A stretch of DNA of 64,000 bases from AC-32 sp038236705 (GTDB lineage Bacteria > Actinomycetota > Thermoleophilia > Gaiellales > Gaiellaceae). The stretch's first letter is position 1, and every line of letters starts with the position of its first letter. The stretch is taken from contig JBBRZN010000004.1 in assembly GCA_038236705.1 (NCBI GenBank), positions 1 to 64,000 of the forward strand. The letters run 5' to 3'. The position numbers and the translations under genes are program-made. The notes below the pieces were generated by a model. It saw only the letters and a list, made by a program, of their open reading frames with translations. It made no database searches and had not been told where the DNA came from. Positions 17,394 to 25,044 of the stretch are shown here, piece by piece.

Positions 17394-17523
17394 GGCTAAG
17401 ACGGCCGCACCGGCAGAGCCGGCACGGCCTCTATGGTCGGCGTCGCAGGCGACGCCGTAAGGCTAAGACGGCCGCACCGGCAGAGCCGGCACGGCCTCTA
17501 TGGTCGGCGTCGCAGGCGACGCC
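17391..17523. repeat. Two tandem copies of a 66-bp repeat
   Basis: Positions 17391-17456 and 17458-17523 are identical by eye and separated by a single G. Each begins taaggctaagacggccgc, contains a GC-rich imperfect hairpin, and ends with the perfect 8-bp inverted repeat GGCGTCGC-AG-GCGACGCC. The first copy begins with the stop codon of the small gene before it. It looks like a recently duplicated extragenic element. No other copy was noticed in the window. Confidence 0.85.
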
Positions 17524-17533
17524 TGAGCCTTGT

Positions 17534-17562
17534 TAGGCCGGCGGGCTTGGTCCGCCGGCCTA
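17534..17562 (+). terminator. Hairpin upstream of tRNA-Ala
   Basis: TAGGCCGGCGG (17534-17544) pairs perfectly with CCGCCGGCCTA (17552-17562) around a 7-base loop. It lies after the tandem repeat and 23 bases before the tRNA gene. It may end transcription of the upstream operon or serve as a processing signal. Confidence 0.5.
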
Positions 17563-17585
17563 CTGCCCTACACTTTGGGTCGCCT

Positions 17586-17658
17586 GGGGCGTTAGCTCAG
17601 TTGGGAGAGCGTCGGCTTTGCAAGCCGAAGGTCGCCGGTTCGATCCCGGCACGCTCCA
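17586..17658 (+). tRNA. tRNA-Ala (anticodon TGC)
   Basis: A 73-base cloverleaf. The acceptor GGGGCGT pairs with ACGCTCC (one G-T pair), followed by discriminator A. The D arm is GCTCAGTTGGGAGAGC, the anticodon arm TCGGC-TTTGCAA-GCCGA gives TGC, and the T arm has GGTTCGATCC. CCA is not encoded (ACT follows). Confidence 0.97.
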
Positions 17659-17665
17659 CTGACTA

Positions 17666-17706
17666 GGGGGGAATCCCTGGTTCCCCCCTGGGCCCCCTCC
17701 TTGCGC
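17666..17706 (+). repeat. REP-like extragenic hairpin, copy A
   Basis: A hairpin of GGGGGGAATC, loop CCT, and GGTTCCCCCC is followed by GCCCCCTCCTTGCGC. The same loop and the same 15-base 3' flank occur in inverted orientation at 30155-30197 after the aldehyde dehydrogenase gene. Here it lies directly after tRNA-Ala and probably also acts as its terminator. Confidence 0.6.
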
Positions 17707-17852
17707 TCGTGGTGGCGCTGCCACTGTTCCCGGAGCCGGCCGAGCGCGCGGCGCGCTGGATCGTCTTCTAACGGAGGAACCACTCCGGGCCGCGCCCGCC
17801 ATGTCGGTCGCGGCGGCGAGTGGGCGAGCAGTTACGCACTCGCATCCTAGGC

Positions 17853-17870
17853 TTGACATCGATTGATGTC
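17853..17870. promoter_or_regulatory. Palindromic operator-like site TTGACATCGATTGATGTC
   Basis: GACATC-GATT-GATGTC is a 6-bp inverted repeat whose first half overlaps a perfect -35 hexamer (TTGACA). Such sites are typical of ArsR/SmtB-type repressors in actinobacteria. No intact gene follows within reach and no good -10 is seen, so it may be a relict of a lost gene. Function is inference. Confidence 0.35.
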
Positions 17871-17924
17871 TGACACCGTCGATCTCCGCTTTCGCCTTTT
17901 GGACATGTCGCCTTCCCACCGCCT

Positions 17925-18265
17925 TCACTCGTCGTTATGCGCAGTCGCATCTCGTTGAGGCCCGTCGAGATCATCCTCCATCAGCGCCTTCACCTCAGCG
18001 ATCCGGTCGCGCGTCAAGGCGTCGAGCTCGTCCGGCGTGCGCGCGAGTAGTGCCCGGACGCGGGGTGCAAGCTCGAGAATCGCACGGCAGCGTGATGTAG
18101 TCGACTGCTCCGAGTTCAAACCCGCGAAGGCGGTCGCGGTACTCTCTGCGTGGCGTCACGAACACGAACGGGATGTCGCGCGTCGCAGCGTTTTCGCGGA
18201 GCTGCTCGGCCACCTGCCAGCCATCGAGTCCAGGCATCGCGGGGCTCGAAATAGGAGAGGACGCG
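17925..18265 (-). pseudogene. Response-regulator receiver-domain remnant
   Basis: Reading from 18240 towards lower coordinates, one frame gives AMPGLDGWQVAEQLREN and later GFELGAVDYITLPC, the phosphorylation loop and last strands of a CheY-like receiver. A second frame then continues with LELAPRVRALLART and ends at a stop at 17925. The two parts are joined by a frameshift near 18090. Upstream of 18243 the N-terminal strands with the acidic pocket cannot be found in the same frame. This is a broken, N-terminally truncated gene. Confidence 0.65.
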
Positions 18266-18308
18266 AACCCTGGGCACCGGGACGACGGGTACCCGCGGCA
18301 CAGTCCGC

Positions 18309-18527
18309 CTACCGGTGGCGGTAGACGATCCGGCCGCGGCTGAGGTCGTAGGGCGAAAGCTCGATGTTGATCTTGTCGCCCGGCAGGATCTTGATCCGGT
18401 ACCGGCGCATCTTGCCCGCCGTGTAGCCCAGAGTCTCCTGCCCGTTCTCGAGGAGGACCTTGTACATCCCGCTCCGGAAGGCCTCGACGACCTCGCCTTC
18501 CATCTCGATCTTTTCTTCCTTGGCCAT
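18309..18527 (-). CDS. infA: Translation initiation factor IF-1
   Basis: A 72-residue S1-like OB-fold protein. MAKEEKIEMEGEVVEAF at the start and ELSPYDLSRGRIVYR at the end are typical IF-1, which binds the A site of the 30S subunit with IF2 and IF3. The segment that normally reads VLAHISGKMR reads TLGYTAGKMR here, which is a divergent form. It stands alone rather than in the ribosomal-protein operon that usually contains infA, so a second copy may exist elsewhere. The ATG at 18527 is preceded by a GAGGGA ribosome binding site. Confidence 0.92.
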   Translation of the reverse strand: MAKEEKIEMEGEVVEAFRSGMYKVLLENGQETLGYTAGKMRRYRIKILPGDKINIELSPYDLSRGRIVYRHR

Positions 18528-18550
18528 GAGTCCCTCCCTTCGAGAGTACC

Positions 18551-18586
18551 TGTGCTGCGGCCCCAATCGTACGGGACCGCAGCACA
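18551..18586 (-). terminator. Hairpin between cold-shock gene and infA
   Basis: TGTGCTGCGG (18551-18560) pairs perfectly with CCGCAGCACA (18577-18586), and the stem continues with three C-G pairs after one mismatch. It follows the cold-shock gene and precedes infA, both on the minus strand. No T-tract is present. It may terminate the first message or regulate infA. Confidence 0.5.
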
Positions 18587-18603
18587 AAGGTAGCGCGGGA
18601 GCC

Positions 18604-18813
18604 CTAGCCCCCTGTGACGGTCACGTTCGTCGCCTCAGGGCCCTTCTCGCCCTCGCGCGGCTCGAACTCGACCTTGTCGTTCTCGGCGAGGCTCTTGAAG
18701 CCTTCGCCGGCGATGTTGCTGTGATGAACGAAGAGATCCTTCCCGCCGTCCTCCGGCGTGATGAACCCGTAACCCTTCGCATCGTTAAACCACTTAACGG
18801 TTCCGGTTGCCAC
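18604..18813 (-). CDS. Cold-shock domain protein
   Basis: This 69-residue nucleic-acid-binding protein carries both RNA-binding motifs: KGYGFI (RNP1) and LFVHH (RNP2). The start was moved to the GTG at 18813. An AGGAGG ribosome binding site (18823-18828) directly abuts the upstream GTG at 18822, leaving no spacing, but sits nine bases before this one. The resulting N-terminus, (M)ATGTVKWFN, is the canonical one for the family. Cold-shock proteins melt RNA secondary structure; specific regulation cannot be inferred. Confidence 0.93.
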   Translation of the reverse strand: MATGTVKWFNDAKGYGFITPEDGGKDLFVHHSNIAGEGFKSLAENDKVEFEPREGEKGPEATNVTVTGG

Positions 18814-19099
18814 TATTTCCACCTCCTCTTACCACTGACGAACGGTAGGGAGGCGCAAAGACCACCGGTACTCGTTCTAGTTGTTGGGGACATTGTAGAG
18901 GCCCTTGGACGCTCATGACGTCGAACGTGGCACAAACGTCACGAAATGGCTCGAATTGGCGCCTCAACCAGACGACCGCTGGAGCCCCTTACGTGGTGAA
19001 GCGGGGCCTGGCCGGCGTGGACCGACGTACTCGAACACCCGCCAGTGACGCAGCGGCCTTGCTCCGCGCTCGGCACCACCCCCGCGCTCGACGCGTTCC

Positions 19100-20440
19100 A
19101 CGCCCTGCTGCCGCACGCGGTCGCTCCGCCGGTTGAGATCCATACGCCGGCTGGAACCCAGCCTTCGAAGCGCTGAAGACGAGCTTCCCGCGCTTCCTCG
19201 GCCTCAGCTTGAACGTCACCTGGCCGGTCACGTTCGTGCGCTTGGCGAGCCGCTTCAGGCCGGCTCCGCTGACCCGCACGAGCGCGCCCGCGAGGGGACG
19301 GCCGCGGCCGTCCAAGACCCGGGCGCTCATCTTGCCGGCGCGCTTGCGCTTCGGGAAGCCCGAAACCGTGAGGCGCAGGGGCGGCTGGAGACGGATCTGC
19401 TGGATCTGCGTCCAGTCGCCCTGGTTGCGATCCTCGTCGGCGGCGGCCACGCGCCAGTAGAGCGTCCCGCCCGCGGCGTAGCTCGTAAGCGTCATCAAGG
19501 GCGCGAAGCTCGGATTGTCGGTCGTCGCCTGCTCGACGGTGCGGCTGAAGTCGGGGCTCGAGGAGATCTGCACGTTGTTAATTCTTGGCGCCGAGCCGTG
19601 GATCCCAGCTCAGCAGGACGTGGTCCCGCGCGCTGTCGGTGCGTGCGTTGCCCGGCTCGCCGATCGTGCGCGTGAACGATTGCGTCGCCGAGTAGGGGCC
19701 GGGAATCTCCCCGGTCAGCGCCTTCGGGAAGTTTGCCTTCACCCGCCAGTGGAAGACTCCCGTGCCGGTCATCTTGAGGAACGAGGTCGCCGGTGTGCGG
19801 AAGCCGGTGAAATCGCGGTGCGTTCCGTCGGGCGAGTCGATCGAGATGTCGTACGAGGAGGCGCCCTGGATGGGGCTCCACGCCCAGACGGGCAGCATCT
19901 CGCTCGAAACCGGATTGGACTGGCTACGGGCGCGGCGAGCTTCTTCTGGAAGGTTCCCGTCGGCGACCAGGTCAGGCCGGTCAGGTTCTCGTCGTCGGCA
20001 CGGACCCGCCAGGGCGGGGTCCGGGTAGTCCGTCCAGGTGAATGCCGGACCGACCGGGGCTGCCGAGCCCGTGGTGCCGTCCTGCAGGTACGTGTAGTCG
20101 CCGTAGACCTCCTCCAAGACGGGCGCGCGATCGCTGCGCGCGCGGACCCGGAAGCAGTGGGTGCCGGGCGCGATTATTGGGACGTCTTCGGCCAGCGTCC
20201 CCTGCCAGATGACGGGGTTGGCCCCGGTGCTGCCCAAGGGCGACCAGCTCGGGACGGAAGTCTTCGTCAGGTACGTGGAGGTCGCCCAGGAGCAGGCCGA
20301 GCCCGTCCAGCTCGCGACCTGGACCTCATAGCTCGAGGCACCGGGCACCGGATCCCAGGTCGCGACCGGGACACGAGTCTGGTAGCCGGCGGGGTCGGCG
20401 TCGACGCCCGGATCGCCGAGGTTGTCGCGCATGCGGAGGT
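19100..20440 (-). pseudogene. Remnant of a secreted fibronectin-III-like repeat protein
   Basis: Several Ig-like segments can be read on the minus strand but in different frames: VPVATWDPVPGASSYEVQVAS, WRVRADDENLTGLTWSP, PVWAWSPIQGASSYDISID, FHWRVKANF and LLSWDPRLGAKN, then NVQISSSPDFSRTVEQ and WRVAAADEDRNQGDW. Frame changes are needed near 20000, 19920 and 19577; at the last, TTAACAAC appears where TTACAAC would keep the frame. The start is missing, as the frame begins beside the neighbouring oxidoreductase stop, and the 3' end dissolves into Arg/Ala-rich out-of-frame sequence. The intact protein was probably a cell-surface adhesin or a substrate-binding repeat protein. Confidence 0.7.
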
Positions 20441-20447
20441 TCTTGCG

Positions 20448-21857
20448 TTATCGCGTGCCGACCGACATGCGCAGGAGACGCGGAAGGGCAGCCCCGGCCC
20501 GGGCGGCGAGCGATGGGCGGCGGCCTTCCTCCTCGGCCTCCTCGCACGCGATGATCGAGGCGCGGACGAGACCGCCGCCGAGGCGGCGCAGCGGCTCGGG
20601 TGGCAGCTTCGGCACCCTTCGCGTGACCAGCGGCAGGCGAGTCAGCTCGTCGTCCACGCCCTGGACGAGCCGCGCCAGGATCTGCCCGCCGAGCCAGCTC
20701 GGGCCGGCTCCGTGGCCCGAGTACCCGGCGCCGTAGTGGATCCGCGTGCCGGGCACGGTGCCGAAGAAGGGCAGGTGGTCGGAGGAGACGTCGATCGGGC
20801 CGCCCCAGGAGTGCGTCACGCGCGCGCCCGCGAGGTCCGGCAGGAGCCGGCGCAGGCCCTGCTCGGCGCGGGCGCCCGTCGCCGCGTCCTGCGTGAAGCG
20901 CTCGTCGATCCGCCCGCCGTAGCCGATCGGGCCCGAGCCGCTTCCCATCAGCACGCGCCCGTCGTTCGTGGTGCGGAAGTAGTGCAGGAACGTGCGCCCG
21001 TCGAGGACCGCCTCGCCTCCGGTCCAGCCGATCTGCTCCAGGAGCTCCGGCACGGGCTCGGTCAGCACGACGTAGCTCCCGAAGACGGTCAGGCGGCGGC
21101 TCAGGGGTTTCCAGCCTGCCGCCGCCGCGTTCGTGGCAACAACGACGTCCTTCGCGTGCACGCGGCCGCGATCCGTCTCCACCAGGCCTGACTCGATCTT
21201 GCTCACGCGCGAGTGCTCGTGCACGCGCGCGCGTGAGACCACCTCCCGGCGCAGCGCTCGCACGAGGCGCGCCGGCTGCACCGTCGCGCCGTCGCGCATG
21301 AAAACGCCCTTGCGGAAGCGCGGTGAGCGGATTCGCTCGGCCAAGGCCTCCCCTTCGAGAAGAACTGCCTCCTCGGGACTACCGAGCTCACGGGCGGCCG
21401 CGACCTCGTCCGCGACCGCGGCGTCCTGCGCCGGGGCGGCCGAGACTCGCAGCATGCCGCCCTCGCGCAGCCAGACATCCGCCTGGTGGCGCTCGCAGAA
21501 GTCGCGAATCCCCGGGATGATGCGGTCGCCCGCACGTGCGACCGCCAGCGCGCCTTCGTCGCCGAAGCGCTCGCGCAGTCGCGGAAGGTGGCTCCAGTAG
21601 CCGTGGACGAAACCGCCGTTTCGCCCGCTCGGCCCGAGGCCGCACTCCTCTGCTTCGAGCACGACCACGGCCAGGTCCGGGTCCCGGTCCTTGAGGGCCA
21701 GGGCCGTCCAAAGCCCGGTGTAGCCGCCGCCGACGATCGCAACGTCGGCCTCGAGATCGCCCTCGAGCGGCGGGGCCGCGGCGGCCGCCCCCTCCGCGGC
21801 GAGCGCCTCCTGGATCCACCACGGCGTCGCCGCGCCGGGAGGGACGCTGGGTTTCAG
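20448..21857 (-). CDS. FAD-dependent amine/amino-acid oxidoreductase (DAO family, PuuB-like)
   Basis: The roughly 470-residue product has the N-terminal dinucleotide-binding motif VAIVGGGYTGLWTAL, followed by GPSGRNGGFVHGYW, typical of the gamma-glutamylputrescine oxidase branch of the DAO family. Near the C-terminus GAGYSGHGAGPSWLGG contacts FAD. The family oxidises amines or N-methyl amino acids with release of H2O2. No ATG, GTG or TTG occurs near the homologous start. A CTG at 21857 overlapping the aminotransferase stop fits best, with GGGAG seven bases upstream. It is the last gene of the first polyamine-type operon. Confidence 0.78.
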   Translation of the reverse strand: MKPSVPPGAATPWWIQEALAAEGAAAAAPPLEGDLEADVAIVGGGYTGLWTALALKDRDPDLAVVVLEAEECGLGPSGRNGGFVHGYWSHLPRLRERFGDEGALAVARAGDRIIPGIRDFCERHQADVWLREGGMLRVSAAPAQDAAVADEVAAARELGSPEEAVLLEGEALAERIRSPRFRKGVFMRDGATVQPARLVRALRREVVSRARVHEHSRVSKIESGLVETDRGRVHAKDVVVATNAAAAGWKPLSRRLTVFGSYVVLTEPVPELLEQIGWTGGEAVLDGRTFLHYFRTTNDGRVLMGSGSGPIGYGGRIDERFTQDAATGARAEQGLRRLLPDLAGARVTHSWGGPIDVSSDHLPFFGTVPGTRIHYGAGYSGHGAGPSWLGGQILARLVQGVDDELTRLPLVTRRVPKLPPEPLRRLGGGLVRASIIACEEAEEEGRRPSLAARAGAALPRLLRMSVGTR

Positions 21858-23332
21858 ATTTGCTCCCAGGCCTCCCTCAGCACCTCGCCGAGGATCCCGA
21901 CGATCTTGTCGAACTCGGCCTGCCCGGCAACCAGGGGCGGCGAGATCTGGATCACCGGGTCTCCGCGATCGTCGGCTCGGCAGATGAGGCCAGCGTCGAA
22001 CATGCGCGGCGTGAGGAAGCCTCGCAGCAGCCTCTCGCACTCCTCGTCCGTGAACGTCGTGCGAGTCTCCTTGTCCTTGACGAGCTCAAGCGCGTAGAAG
22101 AACCCCGTCCCGCGCAAGTCGCCGACGATCGGCAGCTCGAGCAGCTGCGCGAGCGTGTCGCGCACATCGTCCTGCTCGGCCGCCACGCGCTCGACGATCC
22201 GTTCGCGTTTCATGATCTCGATGTTCTTCAGCGCGATTGCTGCCTGGACCGGGTGCCCGCCGAAGGTGATGCCGTGCGTGAACATCCGCGAGCTGTCGAG
22301 GAACGGCTCCATCACGCGGTCGGTCGCGACGACCGCGCCGATGGAGGCGTAGGCCGAGGAGAGGCCCTTCGCGCACGTGATCAGATCAGGGCGGATGTCG
22401 TAGCGCTCGGAGGCGAACCAGGCGCCGACGCGCCCGAAGCCCGTGATCACCTCGTCAGCGCAGAGCAGGATCTCGTAGCGATCGCAGATCTCGCGTACGC
22501 CGCGCCAATAACCCTCCGGCGGCGTGAACGCTCCGCCGGCGTTCTGGACCGGCTCCATGATCACCATCGCGACCGTCTCCGGGCCCGTTGCCTCGATCGT
22601 CTGCTCGAGATCGTCGAGCAGGAAGCGCGTGAACTGCTCCTCGGTCTCCTCCGTCGGGCGGTGGTAGCGGTTGGTGTTCCGCACGTGCAGCACGTCGGGG
22701 ACGAGCGGCTCGAACGGGTTCCGGAGCGCGGGGATCCCGTTGATCGACAGCGCGCCCATCGTCGTGCCGTGGTAGGCGACGTGGCGCGAGATCGCCTTCC
22801 AGCGGCGCTCGCCGGCGAGCTTCGCCGCCTGCTCGGCGTCGAAGTCGACACGCATGTGGGGCGCGCCCGGGTCTGCCGGGATCCGCGCCAGCGCGGTGCG
22901 GTGCTCGCCCCGGGCCGAGTAGTACTGCCGCGCGAGCTTCCATGCCGACTCGATCGCCTCGGAGCCGCCGGAGACGAAGAAGACGCGGTTCAGGTCGCCG
23001 GGCGCAAGCGAGGCCACCTCGGCCGCGAGCTCGATCGCGCGCGGGTGCGCGTACGACCAGTTCGTGTAGAAGGGCAGCTCTCGCATCTGGGCCGCCGCGG
23101 CCTCCCCCACCTCGTCGCCGTACGAGTAGCCGATCTGGACGGCGAAAAGCCCGGCCAGGGCGTCGAGGTAGCGCTTCCCGTTCGCGTCCTCCAGGTAGCA
23201 GCCCTCGCCTCGGACGATGATCGGCACCTCGGAGTCGAGGTAGCCGCCCATGCGCGTGAAGTGGAGCCAGAGATGGTCGCGCGCAGCCTTCTGCAGCTCG
23301 GCGGGCGAGAGTCCGGGCGAGACGGTGGTCAT
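21854..23332 (-). CDS. Class III PLP-dependent aminotransferase (putrescine/omega-amine type)
   Basis: A 492-residue fold-type I aminotransferase. FFVSGGSEAIESAWKLARQY binds the PLP phosphate, CADEVITGFGRVG contains Asp293, and the Schiff-base lysine is K322 in CAKGLSSAYAS. A stretch of about 30 residues (145-175) before the HVAYHG motif lengthens the protein relative to short omega-transaminases, as in SpuC-like pyruvate transaminases. It probably transfers an amino group from a diamine or beta-amino acid to pyruvate. The ATG overlaps the upstream permease stop by four bases. The Lrp gene and transporter genes support a polyamine substrate. Confidence 0.85.
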   Translation of the reverse strand: MTTVSPGLSPAELQKAARDHLWLHFTRMGGYLDSEVPIIVRGEGCYLEDANGKRYLDALAGLFAVQIGYSYGDEVGEAAAAQMRELPFYTNWSYAHPRAIELAAEVASLAPGDLNRVFFVSGGSEAIESAWKLARQYYSARGEHRTALARIPADPGAPHMRVDFDAEQAAKLAGERRWKAISRHVAYHGTTMGALSINGIPALRNPFEPLVPDVLHVRNTNRYHRPTEETEEQFTRFLLDDLEQTIEATGPETVAMVIMEPVQNAGGAFTPPEGYWRGVREICDRYEILLCADEVITGFGRVGAWFASERYDIRPDLITCAKGLSSAYASIGAVVATDRVMEPFLDSSRMFTHGITFGGHPVQAAIALKNIEIMKRERIVERVAAEQDDVRDTLAQLLELPIVGDLRGTGFFYALELVKDKETRTTFTDEECERLLRGFLTPRMFDAGLICRADDRGDPVIQISPPLVAGQAEFDKIVGILGEVLREAWEQI

Positions 23333-24174
23333 TCGGCTCCTTTCGAGCGATAGGTCTGGATGAGGACGTTCGCGAGCATCGCTGTGAGCGCGACCGCGAA
23401 GATCGCCGTCCCGATCACGTTCACCTGAGGCGGCGCTCCCACCCGCGCGGCGCCCCAGACGAAGAGCGGGAATGTGACCTTCGATCCCGAGTTGAAGTAC
23501 GTCACGACGAAGTCGTCGATCGAGATCGCGAAGCAGAGCAGAAGCGCGGCGAGGATCGCCGGCGCGATCAGCGGCAGCGTGACCTTCTGGAAGGTCATCC
23601 ACTCATTCGCACCGAGGTCCATCGCAGCTTCTTCCAGGTGTCGGTCGAACCCGACGAGGCGCGCCTTCACGGTCACGACCGCAAAGCTGATGCAGAACAT
23701 GATGTGCGCGATCAGGATCGTCCAGAATCCGAAGATCACGTTCAGGTTGAGAAAGAGCGTGAGCAGCGAGGCGCCGAGCACGATCTCGGGAGTGGACAGC
23801 GGTAGGAAGATCAGGATGTTCGTCGTCCCTCGCCCGCGAAAGCCATACCTCACGAGCGCGAGCGCGATCATCGTGCCGAGCGCCGTAGCGACCAGGCTCG
23901 CGACGAGCGCGATCTCCAGCGAGAGGATGATCGCGCTCCGGATCCCGGGGACGCCGTCCCAGTAACGCCAGTTGTCCCAGGTGAAACCCTGCCAGATGTA
24001 GTTGAACTTCCCGGTCGGGTGGTTGAACGAAAAGACGATCACGATCGCGATCGGCAGAAGCAGATAGGCAAAGAAGAGAAGCGAGTAGACGGGGAGGGCT
24101 TGGCGGCGGACGAAGGCGAGAACCGTCGCCAAGGCGGAGCGCTGGCGCCGCGCCGGAGCCGCGACCGAGCTCAA
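23329..24174 (-). CDS. potC: Polyamine-type ABC transporter permease (PotC-like)
   Basis: A 281-residue permease with six transmembrane helices and the EAA loop MDLGANEWMTFQKVTLPLIAP (about 185-205) that contacts the ATPase. Its closest pattern is PotC of the spermidine/putrescine transporter. A TTG start overlaps the stop of the upstream permease gene by four bases. It works with the permease, lipoprotein and ATPase encoded just upstream. The actual amine carried is unknown. Confidence 0.85.
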   Translation of the reverse strand: MSSVAAPARRQRSALATVLAFVRRQALPVYSLLFFAYLLLPIAIVIVFSFNHPTGKFNYIWQGFTWDNWRYWDGVPGIRSAIILSLEIALVASLVATALGTMIALALVRYGFRGRGTTNILIFLPLSTPEIVLGASLLTLFLNLNVIFGFWTILIAHIMFCISFAVVTVKARLVGFDRHLEEAAMDLGANEWMTFQKVTLPLIAPAILAALLLCFAISIDDFVVTYFNSGSKVTFPLFVWGAARVGAPPQVNVIGTAIFAVALTAMLANVLIQTYRSKGAE

Positions 24175-25037
24175 ACCGCCGTTCCCGTCAGCTGCTCGGT
24201 CCCGACGATCCGCGCGTACACGGCGACGGCCACCAGGATGCCGGCCATGAGGATGAAGGACATCGACGCCGCCGCCGGGTAGTCGGTCAGCTCGAGGAAC
24301 TTCGACTGGATCACGTTCCCGATCATGTGGTTGTCCGGCCCGCCGAGGAGCTGCGCGTTGATGAAGTCACCGGCGGCTGGGATGAACGTGAGGAGCGTGC
24401 CGGCAACGACGCCCGGCAATGACAGCGGCAGCGTCACGCGGAGGAAGGCCTGGAGCTTGCTCGCATAGAGATCCTCCGCGGCTTCGATCATCCGCCCGTC
24501 GATCTGCTCGAGCGAGACGTACAGCGGCAGCGCCATCAAGGGGAGGAAGTTGTACGTAATCCCCGCCACGACGGCGGTGGAGGTGGCGAGGAGACGCCCT
24601 CCCGGCCCGAGGACGTGCAGGCTCTGGAGGGTGTTCACGACGAAGCCGTTGTCCGAGAGGATCGTCTCCCAGGCCAGCGTCCGGATCAGGTACGTGACGA
24701 AGAACGGCGCCACGATGAAGAGCAGCAGCAGGTTCTTCCAGCGTCCGCCGCGGAACGCGATCCAGTAGGCGACCGGGTAGCTGATCACCAGGGCAAGCAG
24801 CGTCGCGACCCCCGCGTACTCGAGCGAGCGGACGAACTGCGCCCGGTAGTCCCGGATCGCGTTCCAGTAGTTGCCCCAGGCCCAAGTGAAGGCGTAGCCG
24901 AAGTCGATGTTCCCCGACTGCAGCGACTGGTAGGCCAGGAAGCCGAGCGGCACGACGAAGAACACCGCGAGCCACAGCACCCCGGGAGCGAGGAGCAGGT
25001 ACGGCGTCAACTGCCGATGACGGTGGAAGAGGCTCAA
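24171..25037 (-). CDS. potB: Polyamine-type ABC transporter permease (PotB-like)
   Basis: A 288-residue permease with six membrane helices. The EAA loop is AAEDLYASKLQAFLRVTLPLS, and the segment PAAGDFINAQLLGGPDNHMIG is typical of PotB. The start is TTG at 25037, seven bases after the stop of the binding-protein gene; no better start was found in the frame. Together with potC it forms the membrane channel of the first polyamine-type importer. Confidence 0.85.
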   Translation of the reverse strand: MSLFHRHRQLTPYLLLAPGVLWLAVFFVVPLGFLAYQSLQSGNIDFGYAFTWAWGNYWNAIRDYRAQFVRSLEYAGVATLLALVISYPVAYWIAFRGGRWKNLLLLFIVAPFFVTYLIRTLAWETILSDNGFVVNTLQSLHVLGPGGRLLATSTAVVAGITYNFLPLMALPLYVSLEQIDGRMIEAAEDLYASKLQAFLRVTLPLSLPGVVAGTLLTFIPAAGDFINAQLLGGPDNHMIGNVIQSKFLELTDYPAAASMSFILMAGILVAVAVYARIVGTEQLTGTAV

Positions 25038-25044
25038 ACGCCCG

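Noticed and set aside
17391..17523. The 66-bp tandem repeat as a CRISPR array
   Set aside because: Only two units, separated by one base, without spacers or cas genes.
18814..18822. The upstream GTG at 18822 as the cold-shock protein start
   Set aside because: The AGGAGG ribosome binding site abuts it with no spacing; the GTG at 18813 has proper spacing and gives the canonical N-terminus.
19515..21191. A 558-residue plus-strand frame opposite the pseudogene and FAD oxidase
   Set aside because: No domain or signal; both strands are open because of high GC, and the minus strand carries real FAD-binding motifs.
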